Source: Paenibacillus sp. yr247
GTDB lineage: Bacteria; Bacillota; Bacilli; Paenibacillales; NBRC-103111
Reading direction: 5' to 3'
Length of the DNA: 64,000 nucleotides
Assembly (NCBI RefSeq): GCF_900103825.1
Contig: NZ_FNIF01000006.1
Span: forward strand, 149,479-213,478
Positions 52,985 to 62,067 of the stretch are shown here, in pieces; position 1 is the stretch's first letter, and each line of letters opens with the position of its first letter. The position numbers and the translations under genes were made by a program. Under the pieces are notes generated by a model. It was not told where the DNA came from. It did not search any database and saw nothing but the letters and a program-made list of their open reading frames with translations.

Positions 52985-54535
52985 ATGAAACTAAAGCTAT
53001 CCATCGTATTACCGGCTGCCGTATTAATCCTCTCTGCCTCATTAGCAGGGTGTTCAAGTAAGTCTGCCCAATCAACCACAGACTCGACCGGCGCATTAAA
53101 GGATGAGAAAAAAGCAGTTGAAACGTCTATTGCCTTTTGGGATCTCGCGGACCTAAACGGAGACGAGTATGGCAAGTTCATACAGGATAAGTTCAAGTTG
53201 AAGGTAAAGCCGGTGACGCTTAGCTGGGATAATTGGAAAAATCAGTTGAACACGTTCGCCGCCGCCGGTGATTTGCCGCACTTTTTTGCGAACTACGGCT
53301 TTGGATTTGAGTGGCAAGAGCAAGGATTGCTAAGAGATATTCCGGACAGTATCTTGAATAAATATCCCAAAATCAAAGGCGTAATCGATAATTCGCCTTT
53401 TGCCCAAGCGGTCAAACAAATGACTGGAAAAAATTACTTCATTCCGAGACCGGAAAGCCTTAAGAATTTATATAAGGCTCAACAAAATTACATTTATTAC
53501 CGGAGTGACTGGATGCAAAATGTCGGCATTACCAAACCCCCGGAAACCATGGATGAATATTACCAAATGTTGAAGGCGTTCAAAGAAAAAGATCCGGATA
53601 AGAATGGGGCAAATGATACCATCGGTTTGGTGCTCAACGGGAAAAATTACAATTTGTTCCCGATGTTTGGAATCGATCCATCCAAATGGGTACAAGAAGA
53701 AGGAAAGTGGATTCCTGCTTACTTATCCCCCAAAAATATTGAAGCCTTGAAGTTTTATCAAAAGCTATATAAAGAAGGGATCCTGGACCCTGAATATTTG
53801 AAGCTCAGCCATAATGAAGCGATCGGCAAGCTTGCCCAAAATAAAGCAGGATCTTTGGTCCGAAATGCGGATACAATGTGGTACCACACTACGCTTAAAG
53901 CGTTCGGTGATGCGAATCCGGGTAAGGATCCGTTGAACTCAATCGCGATTCTGCCACCGCTAAAAAAGGATAGCAGCAGCAAACCTTCCGCTCAGATGAC
54001 CATGTCAGACGGTGGAACGATGATCAGTGCACAGACGAGCGATCAGGAGTTAGACCGTGTTCTAGAAATGATGAATTGGATGATGACTCCGGAAGGTCTA
54101 GACTTTAGACATTATGGCATTGAAGGTAAAGACTACAAAAAAGAAGGCGATAAATTCGTTCCGATTACAACGGATCTCACCAAAAAATACAAATCATACA
54201 TCGGATTGGTTTGGTTAGCGGATTGGGACTTCGATTCCTATGCGGATGTCAACTTGCATCAGGAGATTCCTGCGAAATATAAAGAACAAAACATGGCCGA
54301 CAAAGACAAATATAATGCGGCAGTACTGAAGGAGAACGTAGCGATTACGATCCTGCCTACACCTGCGAAATTGAAACTTGCCATCAACTGGCAGGATTCA
54401 TTCGCCCAGATCATCACAAGCAAAGAGGATGTTGAAGCATCTTTTGACAAGTTTATTGACGATAGCAAAAAGAAAGGAGTCGATAAAGCGATCGAGGAAG
54501 TTAACCAGAAGGCAGCACAAATGGGGCTCAAGTAA
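52985..54535 (+). CDS. Extracellular solute-binding lipoprotein, LplA type
   Basis: A 516-residue lipoprotein with lipobox SLAGC (Cys near residue 23). ATG 52985 follows GGAGGATGATTGTT; the longer frame from 52841 overlaps the permease gene and is not used. Typical receptor segments are FAAAGDLPHFFANYG, IYYRSDWMQNVGI and MTPEGLDFRHYGIEGKDY. Its ligand is likely the glycan attacked by the two GH123-like enzymes downstream, perhaps an N-acetylgalactosamine-containing oligosaccharide. Confidence 0.93.
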   Translation: MKLKLSIVLPAAVLILSASLAGCSSKSAQSTTDSTGALKDEKKAVETSIAFWDLADLNGDEYGKFIQDKFKLKVKPVTLSWDNWKNQLNTFAAAGDLPHFFANYGFGFEWQEQGLLRDIPDSILNKYPKIKGVIDNSPFAQAVKQMTGKNYFIPRPESLKNLYKAQQNYIYYRSDWMQNVGITKPPETMDEYYQMLKAFKEKDPDKNGANDTIGLVLNGKNYNLFPMFGIDPSKWVQEEGKWIPAYLSPKNIEALKFYQKLYKEGILDPEYLKLSHNEAIGKLAQNKAGSLVRNADTMWYHTTLKAFGDANPGKDPLNSIAILPPLKKDSSSKPSAQMTMSDGGTMISAQTSDQELDRVLEMMNWMMTPEGLDFRHYGIEGKDYKKEGDKFVPITTDLTKKYKSYIGLVWLADWDFDSYADVNLHQEIPAKYKEQNMADKDKYNAAVLKENVAITILPTPAKLKLAINWQDSFAQIITSKEDVEASFDKFIDDSKKKGVDKAIEEVNQKAAQMGLK

Positions 54536-54546
54536 ATGAATTCAAC

Positions 54547-54577
54547 CATACTAGCAGTGATGAACGCTGCTAGTATG
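54547..54577 (+). terminator. Perfect inverted repeat after lipoprotein gene
   Basis: CATACTAGCAG (54547-54557) and CTGCTAGTATG (54567-54577) are exact reverse complements with a nine-base loop. Only AGTATTCTG follows, so it is more a message-stabilising hairpin than a terminator. Confidence 0.6.
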
Positions 54578-54590
54578 AGTATTCTGTGAG

Positions 54591-56351
54591 GTGGTTGACC
54601 TGCTCCAAATAACCGAATTTGAGGAAACCTTTCTCGAACATTCACTTCAGCCGTGCGGTCCCATACCGACAATCGGGGATCCGGAAGGCGTTTATCCTTA
54701 TGTCAGTTATTGCGAGACTGCCAAACGGCCTTCGCTGCGTCGCTTTAAGATGGTTTCGATGGAGAATCGTCATTTGAAAGTGACGGTATGTCCCGATTTG
54801 GGGGGCAGGGTCCATTCGATCGTTGAGAAAGCAAGCGGCAAAGAGATCTTGTTTCAGGCAGAAACCGTTAGGCCGGCCCGAATATTGCCGCGAATGGCTT
54901 TCATTAGCGGGGGAATCGAAGTTAGTTTCCCTATCTCCCATACGCCGGTGCAGATAGAAACCGTACGGTACTTTGCCGAGCAAATTGATGATCGTGCCTA
55001 CCTATGGTGCGGGGAGCGGGAAGTGCGTTGCGGCATGCAGTGGACGGTTGAATTTTCATTAGGGATAGATGACTGCTTCCTGACCCAGCGTACGTTGTTT
55101 CACAATCCAACGCAATTAGAGCATCCATGGATGTCGTGGTCAAATGCGGCTGTTGCGGCGCTGCCCGATACGGAAATACATTTTCCTAACGGAAGGGTGC
55201 TGCAGCATGGGGACGGACTCCGTGAAATCGACTGGGAAACACAGGAATACCACACAATAAGCGATTTCAATCGTATGCTCGGTTTCTTCTGGATGACTAC
55301 AGATTGCAATGCATTCGGCGCCTATACGCCTAGTCTGGGTTGTGGCTTATACCACATCGCAAACGAAGTGGAGGTTCCGGGAATCAAATTATGGGTATAC
55401 GGGATCGGACGGCATGAGCCATGGTCGCATGTATCAGGTCTTCGCAAGCAATCCTATTTGGAAATTCAGGCTGGGCCGATCAAAGAGCAGGCAATCAAGT
55501 ATATTTTGGCCCCTGGTGAAACGCGGATGCATACAGAATTCTGGTTTCCAACGAAGGTGCCTATGAAGATCCGCGAATTGAATTTGCCGAAGCCGCGGTT
55601 GTTGCTGCAGAAAGACATTCCTCTATTCGAGTGGGTGGAGAGACCGGAAACCGAGCCTTGGATACGTTTGATGGACATTTATCGTAAACTTGACATCGAT
55701 GAAATCGGAGCTCCTCCAGACCCGATCGGCCATGTTTGGCCTCCTTCAGGTATGGAAAACCTTGACGAAACGTTGAATTGGGTCATATCGAATTCCAACG
55801 GGGCGACTAGGGAAGTTTGGCAATATTACTTGGCCATGTGGCAGGCAGCTAAAGGGCAAATCGTTGAGGCAATCGAAGCCCTTACTGGGATGGATGCAGA
55901 CTTTGCACATGCGCTGCGTGGTCGATTGTTAAGAGCATGTGTCGGCGATGTCCAGGGAGCTTGTGAAGCATTTCGTGATATAAAGACGCATGCGTGGAGC
56001 CTTCATCCGCAAATCGTCGTTGAGCGTGATCTTGCGTTATCCGCGCTTGGAAAGGAAACGTTAGTTGAACGAGCTATGTGGCTTGGACGGGTTGATTCTT
56101 TGGATGATGACTATTTACTTGAACGAAAGGCTTGCCTTTTGTTAGATTCGGGTCAACCTTCGGCAGCGCGTCAATTACTGCTTTCCACCTCATTTGAGCG
56201 GGTGCATCAAAGATATGACCGCTCGAAGTTATGGGGCATGATCGAATCTGCGCTGGGAAACAGTTCTATTGAACTTCCAGAAACGCTAGGTGAGGATGAT
56301 CTGGCCGAATACGGTTTGTATCGGTCCAATGAGAATCCACGAAACGATTGA
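54591..56351 (+). CDS. DUF5107-type carbohydrate-active protein
   Basis: A 586-residue cytosolic protein. Residues up to about 330 form a galactose-mutarotase-like beta-supersandwich of the DUF5107 type (MENRHLKVTVCPDLGGRVHS, then ISGGIEVSFPISHTP). The remainder is alpha-helical and resembles TPR-like repeats. The start is GTG 54591; its ribosome-binding site is weak, so a nearby alternative is possible. DUF5107 proteins often accompany glycosidases and may bind or epimerise sugars. It sits between the receptor and the GH123-like pair. Confidence 0.8.
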   Translation: MVDLLQITEFEETFLEHSLQPCGPIPTIGDPEGVYPYVSYCETAKRPSLRRFKMVSMENRHLKVTVCPDLGGRVHSIVEKASGKEILFQAETVRPARILPRMAFISGGIEVSFPISHTPVQIETVRYFAEQIDDRAYLWCGEREVRCGMQWTVEFSLGIDDCFLTQRTLFHNPTQLEHPWMSWSNAAVAALPDTEIHFPNGRVLQHGDGLREIDWETQEYHTISDFNRMLGFFWMTTDCNAFGAYTPSLGCGLYHIANEVEVPGIKLWVYGIGRHEPWSHVSGLRKQSYLEIQAGPIKEQAIKYILAPGETRMHTEFWFPTKVPMKIRELNLPKPRLLLQKDIPLFEWVERPETEPWIRLMDIYRKLDIDEIGAPPDPIGHVWPPSGMENLDETLNWVISNSNGATREVWQYYLAMWQAAKGQIVEAIEALTGMDADFAHALRGRLLRACVGDVQGACEAFRDIKTHAWSLHPQIVVERDLALSALGKETLVERAMWLGRVDSLDDDYLLERKACLLLDSGQPSAARQLLLSTSFERVHQRYDRSKLWGMIESALGNSSIELPETLGEDDLAEYGLYRSNENPRND

Positions 56352-56382
56352 TTAGAGAAAAGCTAAAGGAGATGGATATAAA

Positions 56383-58038
56383 ATGACAACCATTTCATTT
56401 GAAACCAGATGTTTAAGCTCATTAGCGAAAGTGTTCGCTGATGGAGAGTTCACAGATTCAGCATTTATCCGAGGATCATCATTAAGAAATGAAGTTTATT
56501 CCTTTCAGGTGGCCTATCGGTCCGATCATCTGATGCATAATATCCGCCTTCACGTCCATTCTCCTCTGCGCGAATGGATTACAATCTCGACTGTGGGGTT
56601 GGCGCCGTCAGAGCTTCCAGCTTATGCTGATCATGATGAAGACATTTTGCGGTCGACGCCGGGTCTTTACCCCGACCCGCTATACCCCATCAACGAAGAG
56701 GAAGGGATCAGAACACTTCCGCGTCAATGGAGATCGTTATGGGTAATGATAGAGACAAACGGTCAAGCTGTGCCGGGTTTATATCCCGTCGAAGTGGCAT
56801 TTGAAACAACGGATGGACATCGGTTGGGGGAAGCGCGTTTCGAACTGGAGATTATTGAGGGTATGTTGCCGGAGCAGCGCCTGATTCACACGGAATGGTT
56901 TTATGTAGACTGTTTGGCTACGCAATATCGGGTTGAAATGTTCGGTGAGGAGCACTGGCGAATCATCGAAAATTATGTGGAACTCGCGGTTCGCCGTGGC
57001 ATCAATATGATTCTGACCCCCCTATTTACGCCGCCGCTGGAAACTTCTGTTGGCAAGGAGCGCCCTACCAATCAACTCGTAGACGTGGACAAATCAGGGG
57101 ATCAATACCGGTTTGGATTTGATAAGCTGAAGAAATGGGTGGAGCTTTGCCAAGGAAAAGGTGTCCGCTATTTTGAGTTTAGCCACCTTTTCACCCAATG
57201 GGGGGCTAAGCACGCTCCGAAAATCATTGCGACGGAAAACGAGGAAACGAAACCTATATTCGGATGGGAAACGGACGCCGTAGGTGAGGAATATAAGAAT
57301 TTTTTATCGCAGTTTTTACCTGAATTAGTCACTTTCATCAAGGAGCATGGACTCGAATCCAAGAGCTACTTTCATATTTCAGATGAACCGAATTCGAAAC
57401 AATTAGAGGATTACCGGCAGGCTAAGGAGATCGTCATTACCTATTTGCAAGAGTTCCCAATCATTGATGCGCTGTCTGATTATGATTTTTACCGGCAGGG
57501 TGTCATAACGAATCCAGTCCCTTCGAACGATCACATCGCTCCTTTTTTGGAAAACGGGGTACCGGATTTATGGACCTATTACTGCTGTGGACAATACAAA
57601 CGGGTCTCCAATAGGTTTTTCAATATGCCGTCCAGCCGCAATCGAATTACCGGCATTCAGCTCTATAAATTCGATATCGCCGGATTTCTGCACTGGGGTT
57701 ACAACCACTGGTATTCCCGTCGATCCCTAAAACAGCTTAACCCCTATCAGGTAACAGATGCCGACTGTGGTTTTCCTTCCGGCGACGCCTTTCTTGTTTA
57801 CCCGGGTGAAGACGGCCGTCCAATTAGCTCGATCCGATTTGAGGTGCTTCATGATGCCCTACAGGATATGCGGGCTTTCCAACTACTCGAAAGCTTCATC
57901 GGCAAAGCAAAGGTTATGGAGATGCTTGAGGAAGGACTTAAAGATCCAATTTCGTTCGATACGTATCCGAAAGAGCAAGCATGGCTTCTTGAAAAAAGGG
58001 AGCAGATAAACCAAAAGATTAAAGAGCTTTCCAAATGA
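56383..58038 (+). CDS. GH123-like (DUF4091) glycoside hydrolase
   Basis: A 551-residue cytosolic protein. An N-terminal beta domain (about 1-165) precedes a TIM barrel of the DUF4091/GH123 family. The catalytic Asp-Glu pair used for substrate-assisted cleavage of beta-N-acetylgalactosaminides is visible as HISDEP (Asp334, Glu335). The C-terminal domain has GFLHWGYNHWY and a YPGEDG loop. ATG follows AAAGGAGATG. It overlaps the next gene by ATGA. Substrate is inferred from family; divergence from characterised enzymes may be large. Confidence 0.83.
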   Translation: MTTISFETRCLSSLAKVFADGEFTDSAFIRGSSLRNEVYSFQVAYRSDHLMHNIRLHVHSPLREWITISTVGLAPSELPAYADHDEDILRSTPGLYPDPLYPINEEEGIRTLPRQWRSLWVMIETNGQAVPGLYPVEVAFETTDGHRLGEARFELEIIEGMLPEQRLIHTEWFYVDCLATQYRVEMFGEEHWRIIENYVELAVRRGINMILTPLFTPPLETSVGKERPTNQLVDVDKSGDQYRFGFDKLKKWVELCQGKGVRYFEFSHLFTQWGAKHAPKIIATENEETKPIFGWETDAVGEEYKNFLSQFLPELVTFIKEHGLESKSYFHISDEPNSKQLEDYRQAKEIVITYLQEFPIIDALSDYDFYRQGVITNPVPSNDHIAPFLENGVPDLWTYYCCGQYKRVSNRFFNMPSSRNRITGIQLYKFDIAGFLHWGYNHWYSRRSLKQLNPYQVTDADCGFPSGDAFLVYPGEDGRPISSIRFEVLHDALQDMRAFQLLESFIGKAKVMEMLEEGLKDPISFDTYPKEQAWLLEKREQINQKIKELSK

Positions 58039-59669
58039 AATATGAAATCATAAGCACCAACGAATGGATGTACCCCGACTGCCTTGTGAAGGGGAACGGC
58101 CAACAACGTATCGATTTGTCGGCTGCCAGAGGCAGTTATGCTTCTTGTCAGATTTTGATCAATTCCGTCCCCACACAGGTGACCATGTCAAGGGAATGTA
58201 CAGTTGCTTACAATGGACGGGATGCCGGTTGGCAGATACCCGAGATGTATCAGTTAATCGATGTGTTTGTCGAGGAAAACACGGGACCCGTCGGCTTTGT
58301 CGTAAAAGACGGAGAATCAGCAGCTGGGTATACTTCACGACTGGCGCCATTTCGGGTATATGACGCCATGAAGCCATTAACGGAGAATTCCCTGACCCGG
58401 TCAGGTACGGAAGCATTATATTGCTGTTGGAAAATCCCGGCGGATTCCGTCCCCGGAATGTATACCGGTGAATTGACCATTAGCATAAATGAAGAGAAGA
58501 TATTCATTCCCGTAAGTATTGAAGTTTTTGCAGCAACCGTTCCTGAGAAGGAGACACTCTCGGTCATAAACTGGTTTATTCTATCTCATATGGCGGGCAG
58601 GCACAATTTGGAACTGTGGTCTGAATCGCACTGGGCCATGATACGCCGTTATGGCGAACTCATGAGAAGATCGCGTCAAACCCACTTCTGGGTGACAATG
58701 GAAACGATAGATTTCGAGCAAACGGATGATGGGAAATACCATTTTTGTTTTGATAAAGCCGAGCGTCTGATTCGTCTGTTTTTGGAACTTGGCTTTACCC
58801 ATATTGAAGGCGGTATGGTTGCTGTAAGGAAGCAATTTAACGATTCGGAATTTATCATTCGGAATCACGGGCGAACTATAAAGGCGATTTCTTCGGAAGG
58901 ATTTGCATACATTTCGCAGTATCTAACAGCCTGGAGAAAATTTCTGGTGGAAAATGGGTGGCTGACTATTACCGTCCAGCATGTTGCCGACGAACCTACT
59001 GAAAAATGTGCACAGGAGTATCGGATCTTATCGGGAATCGTCAGAAAGTTTATGCCTGGCGTGCCACTGATTGAGGCTGTGGAAATTTTTGATTTGGAAG
59101 GTTCCGTTGATATTTGGATACCGAAAAGCCATTATTATGAGAAGCATCGGCACGAATTTGAAAAAGTAAGGGCTCTAGGTGACAAACTATGGTTTTATAC
59201 GTGCTGTTTCCCGGGAGGCTATTACATGAACCGGTTATTAGATATGCCTTTACTCAGGACACGGTACTTGCACTGGGGAAACTATAAGTACAATCTGGAA
59301 GGTTATCTGCACTGGGGATTCAATTACTATTTGCGAGATCAAGATCCCTTTGAACAATCCTCCCCCGTATTGACCGATCTAAGCGCTTCGAGGCTTCCAC
59401 CAGGGGATACTCATATCGCATACCCGGGAGAGGATGGACCATGGGGAAGCGTACGCTTGGAAGCCATGAGGGCAGGAATAGAAGATTATGAACTACTGAT
59501 GCTTTTAGCTGAACAAGAAAAGTCTTTGGCAGACGATATTGTGGCTTCCTGCATGACTTCTTTTCATGAGTGTGATGAGAACCCAGTACATTTTGAAGAT
59601 GCGCATCGCCGGCTGCTGCAAGCGGTATCCGAATATTACTTTGGTGACGGCATAAGGAAAAAGGCTTGA
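58035..59669 (+). CDS. GH123-like (DUF4091) glycoside hydrolase, tandem paralogue
   Basis: A 544-residue paralogue of the preceding enzyme with the same layout. The Asp-Glu pair is in HVADEP (Asp319, Glu320), with GYLHWGFNYYL and YPGEDG near the C-terminus. Overall similarity to its neighbour looks moderate, so the two probably differ in specificity rather than being a recent duplication. The start overlaps the upstream stop (ATGA). It is the last gene of the operon, closed by a terminator at 59724. Confidence 0.83.
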   Translation: MKYEIISTNEWMYPDCLVKGNGQQRIDLSAARGSYASCQILINSVPTQVTMSRECTVAYNGRDAGWQIPEMYQLIDVFVEENTGPVGFVVKDGESAAGYTSRLAPFRVYDAMKPLTENSLTRSGTEALYCCWKIPADSVPGMYTGELTISINEEKIFIPVSIEVFAATVPEKETLSVINWFILSHMAGRHNLELWSESHWAMIRRYGELMRRSRQTHFWVTMETIDFEQTDDGKYHFCFDKAERLIRLFLELGFTHIEGGMVAVRKQFNDSEFIIRNHGRTIKAISSEGFAYISQYLTAWRKFLVENGWLTITVQHVADEPTEKCAQEYRILSGIVRKFMPGVPLIEAVEIFDLEGSVDIWIPKSHYYEKHRHEFEKVRALGDKLWFYTCCFPGGYYMNRLLDMPLLRTRYLHWGNYKYNLEGYLHWGFNYYLRDQDPFEQSSPVLTDLSASRLPPGDTHIAYPGEDGPWGSVRLEAMRAGIEDYELLMLLAEQEKSLADDIVASCMTSFHECDENPVHFEDAHRRLLQAVSEYYFGDGIRKKA

Positions 59670-59723
59670 TTTTTTGGAGTATCGCTGATTATTTGTTTTG
59701 AATAAGAAAGAAAACAAACAAAG

Positions 59724-59764
59724 GACCGTTTAAAGCCATTTCACAGGCAATAAACGGTCTTTTG
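59724..59764. terminator. Terminator between GH123 operon and nucleosidase gene
   Basis: GACCGTTTA (59724-59732) and TAAACGGTC (59751-59759) pair around an 18-base loop. TTTT follows on the plus strand and CCTTTG on the minus, so it may serve both convergent units. Confidence 0.8.
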
Positions 59765-59781
59765 CATCGGCCTTTACTGTA

Positions 59782-60663
59782 TTATTTGCTCGGCATCATT
59801 GATATATATTTTTTAACTACTTCATAAACATATTCCTGACATGCTGTTGCTGTATCTGGGTTGTATTTTCCACCATTCACTTTATTATTAGATAATACTC
59901 TAATACCCAAAAATGCTACATCATAAGCTTTGGCAATTTGTGCTGCTGAGGCACCTTCCATTTCTTCTACAGATGTACCATACTTAGTATGGAACCATTT
60001 AATCCGATCAACTTCATTATTCCAAACGTCTGCAGAACCTATAGTACCCTCTACAATCTTACCCTTAGTGTATTTATCTTTAACTGCATTAGCAGCTGCG
60101 AGTAAATCCTTATTTCCCTCGAAGTAACGCGGTTTTTCAGCATTAGGATCTTCTCCTGCACTTCCTTCAGAAGCCATTAAGTCCATAGGTTTCCATATAG
60201 TTGGATCAATTCCTTGGTTTTCATCCTTATTTACTGTTTTTAATGAACCTAAGTTTGTTGTTCTTTGTCCTAACACAATATCAAAAACGTTTAAATTTGG
60301 ATCATGTCCCCCTGATGTTCCTTGATTGATTATTGCTATAGGGTTATATCTTTCAATAACCACTGCTGTAGCGGCTGCTGTATTTTCCATTCCCTTACCT
60401 GTTTTTTCAACGATTACAGGATAATTGTCTAAAGTTCCTTTGTAAAATGTAAAATTTCCTGATTTTTCTTCTTTAACATCTTTTAACTTTTGTGCAAATT
60501 TTTCAGCTTCTATTGGCATTGGACCTTGAATTATAATAGGTTTTTGAGCATTTTTTTGTACAGTTGCATTTTTTGAAGTAGAATTACAACCTACTAATAC
60601 CGATAATAACAGTACAGTAATAATTCCTAATAAAGCATATTTTTTTAACATTTTGTTTTTCAT
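59782..60663 (-). CDS. Lipoprotein of the MTA/SAH nucleosidase family
   Basis: A 293-residue exported lipoprotein (lipobox VLVGC) with a purine-nucleosidase fold. GKGMENTAAATAVVIERYNP and NQGTSGGHDPNLNVFDIVLG are family motifs, and EEMEGASAAQIAKAY carries the ribose-binding Met-Glu. The usual catalytic Asp in RxxSD is Asn259 (RVLSNN), suggesting changed purine preference or activity. ATG 60663 follows TAGGAGAG. Its AT-rich sequence differs from the operon beside it, which hints at transfer. An extracellular role in salvaging nucleosides is inferred. Confidence 0.83.
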   Translation of the reverse strand: MKNKMLKKYALLGIITVLLLSVLVGCNSTSKNATVQKNAQKPIIIQGPMPIEAEKFAQKLKDVKEEKSGNFTFYKGTLDNYPVIVEKTGKGMENTAAATAVVIERYNPIAIINQGTSGGHDPNLNVFDIVLGQRTTNLGSLKTVNKDENQGIDPTIWKPMDLMASEGSAGEDPNAEKPRYFEGNKDLLAAANAVKDKYTKGKIVEGTIGSADVWNNEVDRIKWFHTKYGTSVEEMEGASAAQIAKAYDVAFLGIRVLSNNKVNGGKYNPDTATACQEYVYEVVKKYISMMPSK

Positions 60664-61243
60664 AAATAATCTCTCCTATATAAAATATTTTTCTGAAGGT
60701 GCGGTGACGGGAATAGAGCTTGAATGTATCCGTCTACCTCTCAAGTGTGTTACGACGCTTCTTGCTAATAAACTGAATCATTGCCCTTTTGGATTCATAT
60801 CTCTGGCTGCTATTTCCTCCTTGTTGTTTGATATACTCGAAGATATGGTCCAAAGAAAAAGGTCTAGAAAAGGGTAGAATGAGTTCTACCTTCTAGACCT
60901 ACGAAAGTCAAAGTATAGATAATTAAGCAAAAAATGAAGCTAATGCTAAATCATAAAATGGCAGCGGCTAAAAAAGCCGAACAGCCGAATACTTTAACTC
61001 GAAGTCCAGTTCTTTCATTGGGAACCAGGTAGAGACGCTCAGACCCTATTACCGAGCATATACGAGTGATGATATTTAAGATTAATATGTTGATAATATA
61101 GCAAATTTATAATATTTATTCAACAAAAAAGCGAATTTTAATTTAAAATAGCGATTTAATGTTCGTGTTTTGAAAGAAGAATAAAGGTTTCACAGTAGTA
61201 TCATTCTTTTATCACCCTTTTTTCCGTTTCAAAAATTTCATTG
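60664..61243. other. AT-rich gap with hairpins, no recognised gene
   Basis: About 580 bases with only short frames. Two minus-strand peptides, FEYIKQQGGNSSQRYESKRA (near 60800) and ERLYLVPNERTGLRVKVFG (near 61000), look protein-like but match no family I know. The stretch holds the palindrome at 60860 and ends in the terminator at 61244. Confidence 0.4.
60860..60900 (-). terminator. Long perfect palindrome, minus-strand terminator
   Basis: AGGTCTAGAA (60860-60869) pairs with TTCTAGACCT (60891-60900), and GGTAGAA with TTCTACC inside. On the minus strand TTTTTCTTTGG follows, as in a rho-independent terminator. The transcript it would end, coming from the right, is not identified. Confidence 0.6.
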
Positions 61244-61269
61244 AAGGTCGCGTAATTCGCGGCCTTTTT
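61244..61269 (+). terminator. Hairpin terminator of unknown transcript
   Basis: AAGGTCGCG (61244-61252) and CGCGGCCTT (61258-61266) pair with one G-T, followed by TTTG. No gene precedes it on the plus strand for about 1.5 kb. Confidence 0.6.
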
Positions 61270-61456
61270 GTAGGCTGCAAGTAATAATCATCTTAATCGC
61301 CTTTTGTCCTCGGACTGTCAGACAAAGGATTACATTAATGTATATTTTATTGTAAAATGTGCACATTCACACTCACCTTTGTCCGTATCATAGAAACTTT
61401 CGGTTGAATCATATATGAATAGATTCTTAACTAAATCTGAGAGAAGGATGATATCT

Positions 61457-62023
61457 GTGAGCAAAGAACGATTACTCAAATGGTACGATTTTCATGAATC
61501 ACCTAGCCCAATGGTCCCAAGCGGTATAGCTATAGCAACTCCCAGTCTTTTTGGTCAGGAAGTCCGTATTCCTGGATCTATAACTTTAAAACATATTAAT
61601 TCTAATGATCGCATCGAACTCAAAGCGACAATCGTTTGGAATTTTTCCCTTACCTCCCTAGCAGGTCCACTAGTAATAGTAGCATCTCAAAAAATGCAAT
61701 TTAGCATCTGGCGCGATGCACCTTTTACGGGCAAACGTCTTTGTACTGTATTGGATTCTGGAAGCCTTACTGAAATAATCTCAACTGTGAGTCTCCCCAC
61801 CTTCTTTAGCAATACAATTACAACATCATTTGCATGCGCAGATATACATGTAAAAGGAGAAACTCATAAGTATTATTTGACTGCTGTATCAGGGGGCGCT
61901 TCTGGTTTTCAAGTATTTATTGGAGATGGAGGTGGCGCACCAGTACCGATTAACTCTTTCAATGCTCCAACCATTACCGAGGTTCATTTTAGCGGCTCCG
62001 TTATTGACGAGAACGAGACTTAA
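61457..62023 (+). CDS. Unknown protein, first of two tandem paralogues
   Basis: A 188-residue protein with no signal peptide or membrane span. Alternating hydrophobic strands, many Thr, Ser, Ile and Val, and Gly/Pro turns suggest an all-beta fold. It shares SKERLLKWYDFHESPSPMV, SIWRDAPFTGKRLCTVLDSG and the ending VIDENET with the next gene. The start is GTG 61457, ten bases after AAGGA; ATG 61448 is too close to that site. I recognise no family. A spore-surface or secreted-structure role would fit the organism but is only a guess. Confidence 0.7.
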   Translation: MSKERLLKWYDFHESPSPMVPSGIAIATPSLFGQEVRIPGSITLKHINSNDRIELKATIVWNFSLTSLAGPLVIVASQKMQFSIWRDAPFTGKRLCTVLDSGSLTEIISTVSLPTFFSNTITTSFACADIHVKGETHKYYLTAVSGGASGFQVFIGDGGGAPVPINSFNAPTITEVHFSGSVIDENET

Positions 62024-62067
62024 TTCGTCTTTGTGCATTTCCAATAATATTCAAAAGGAGAATGAGC

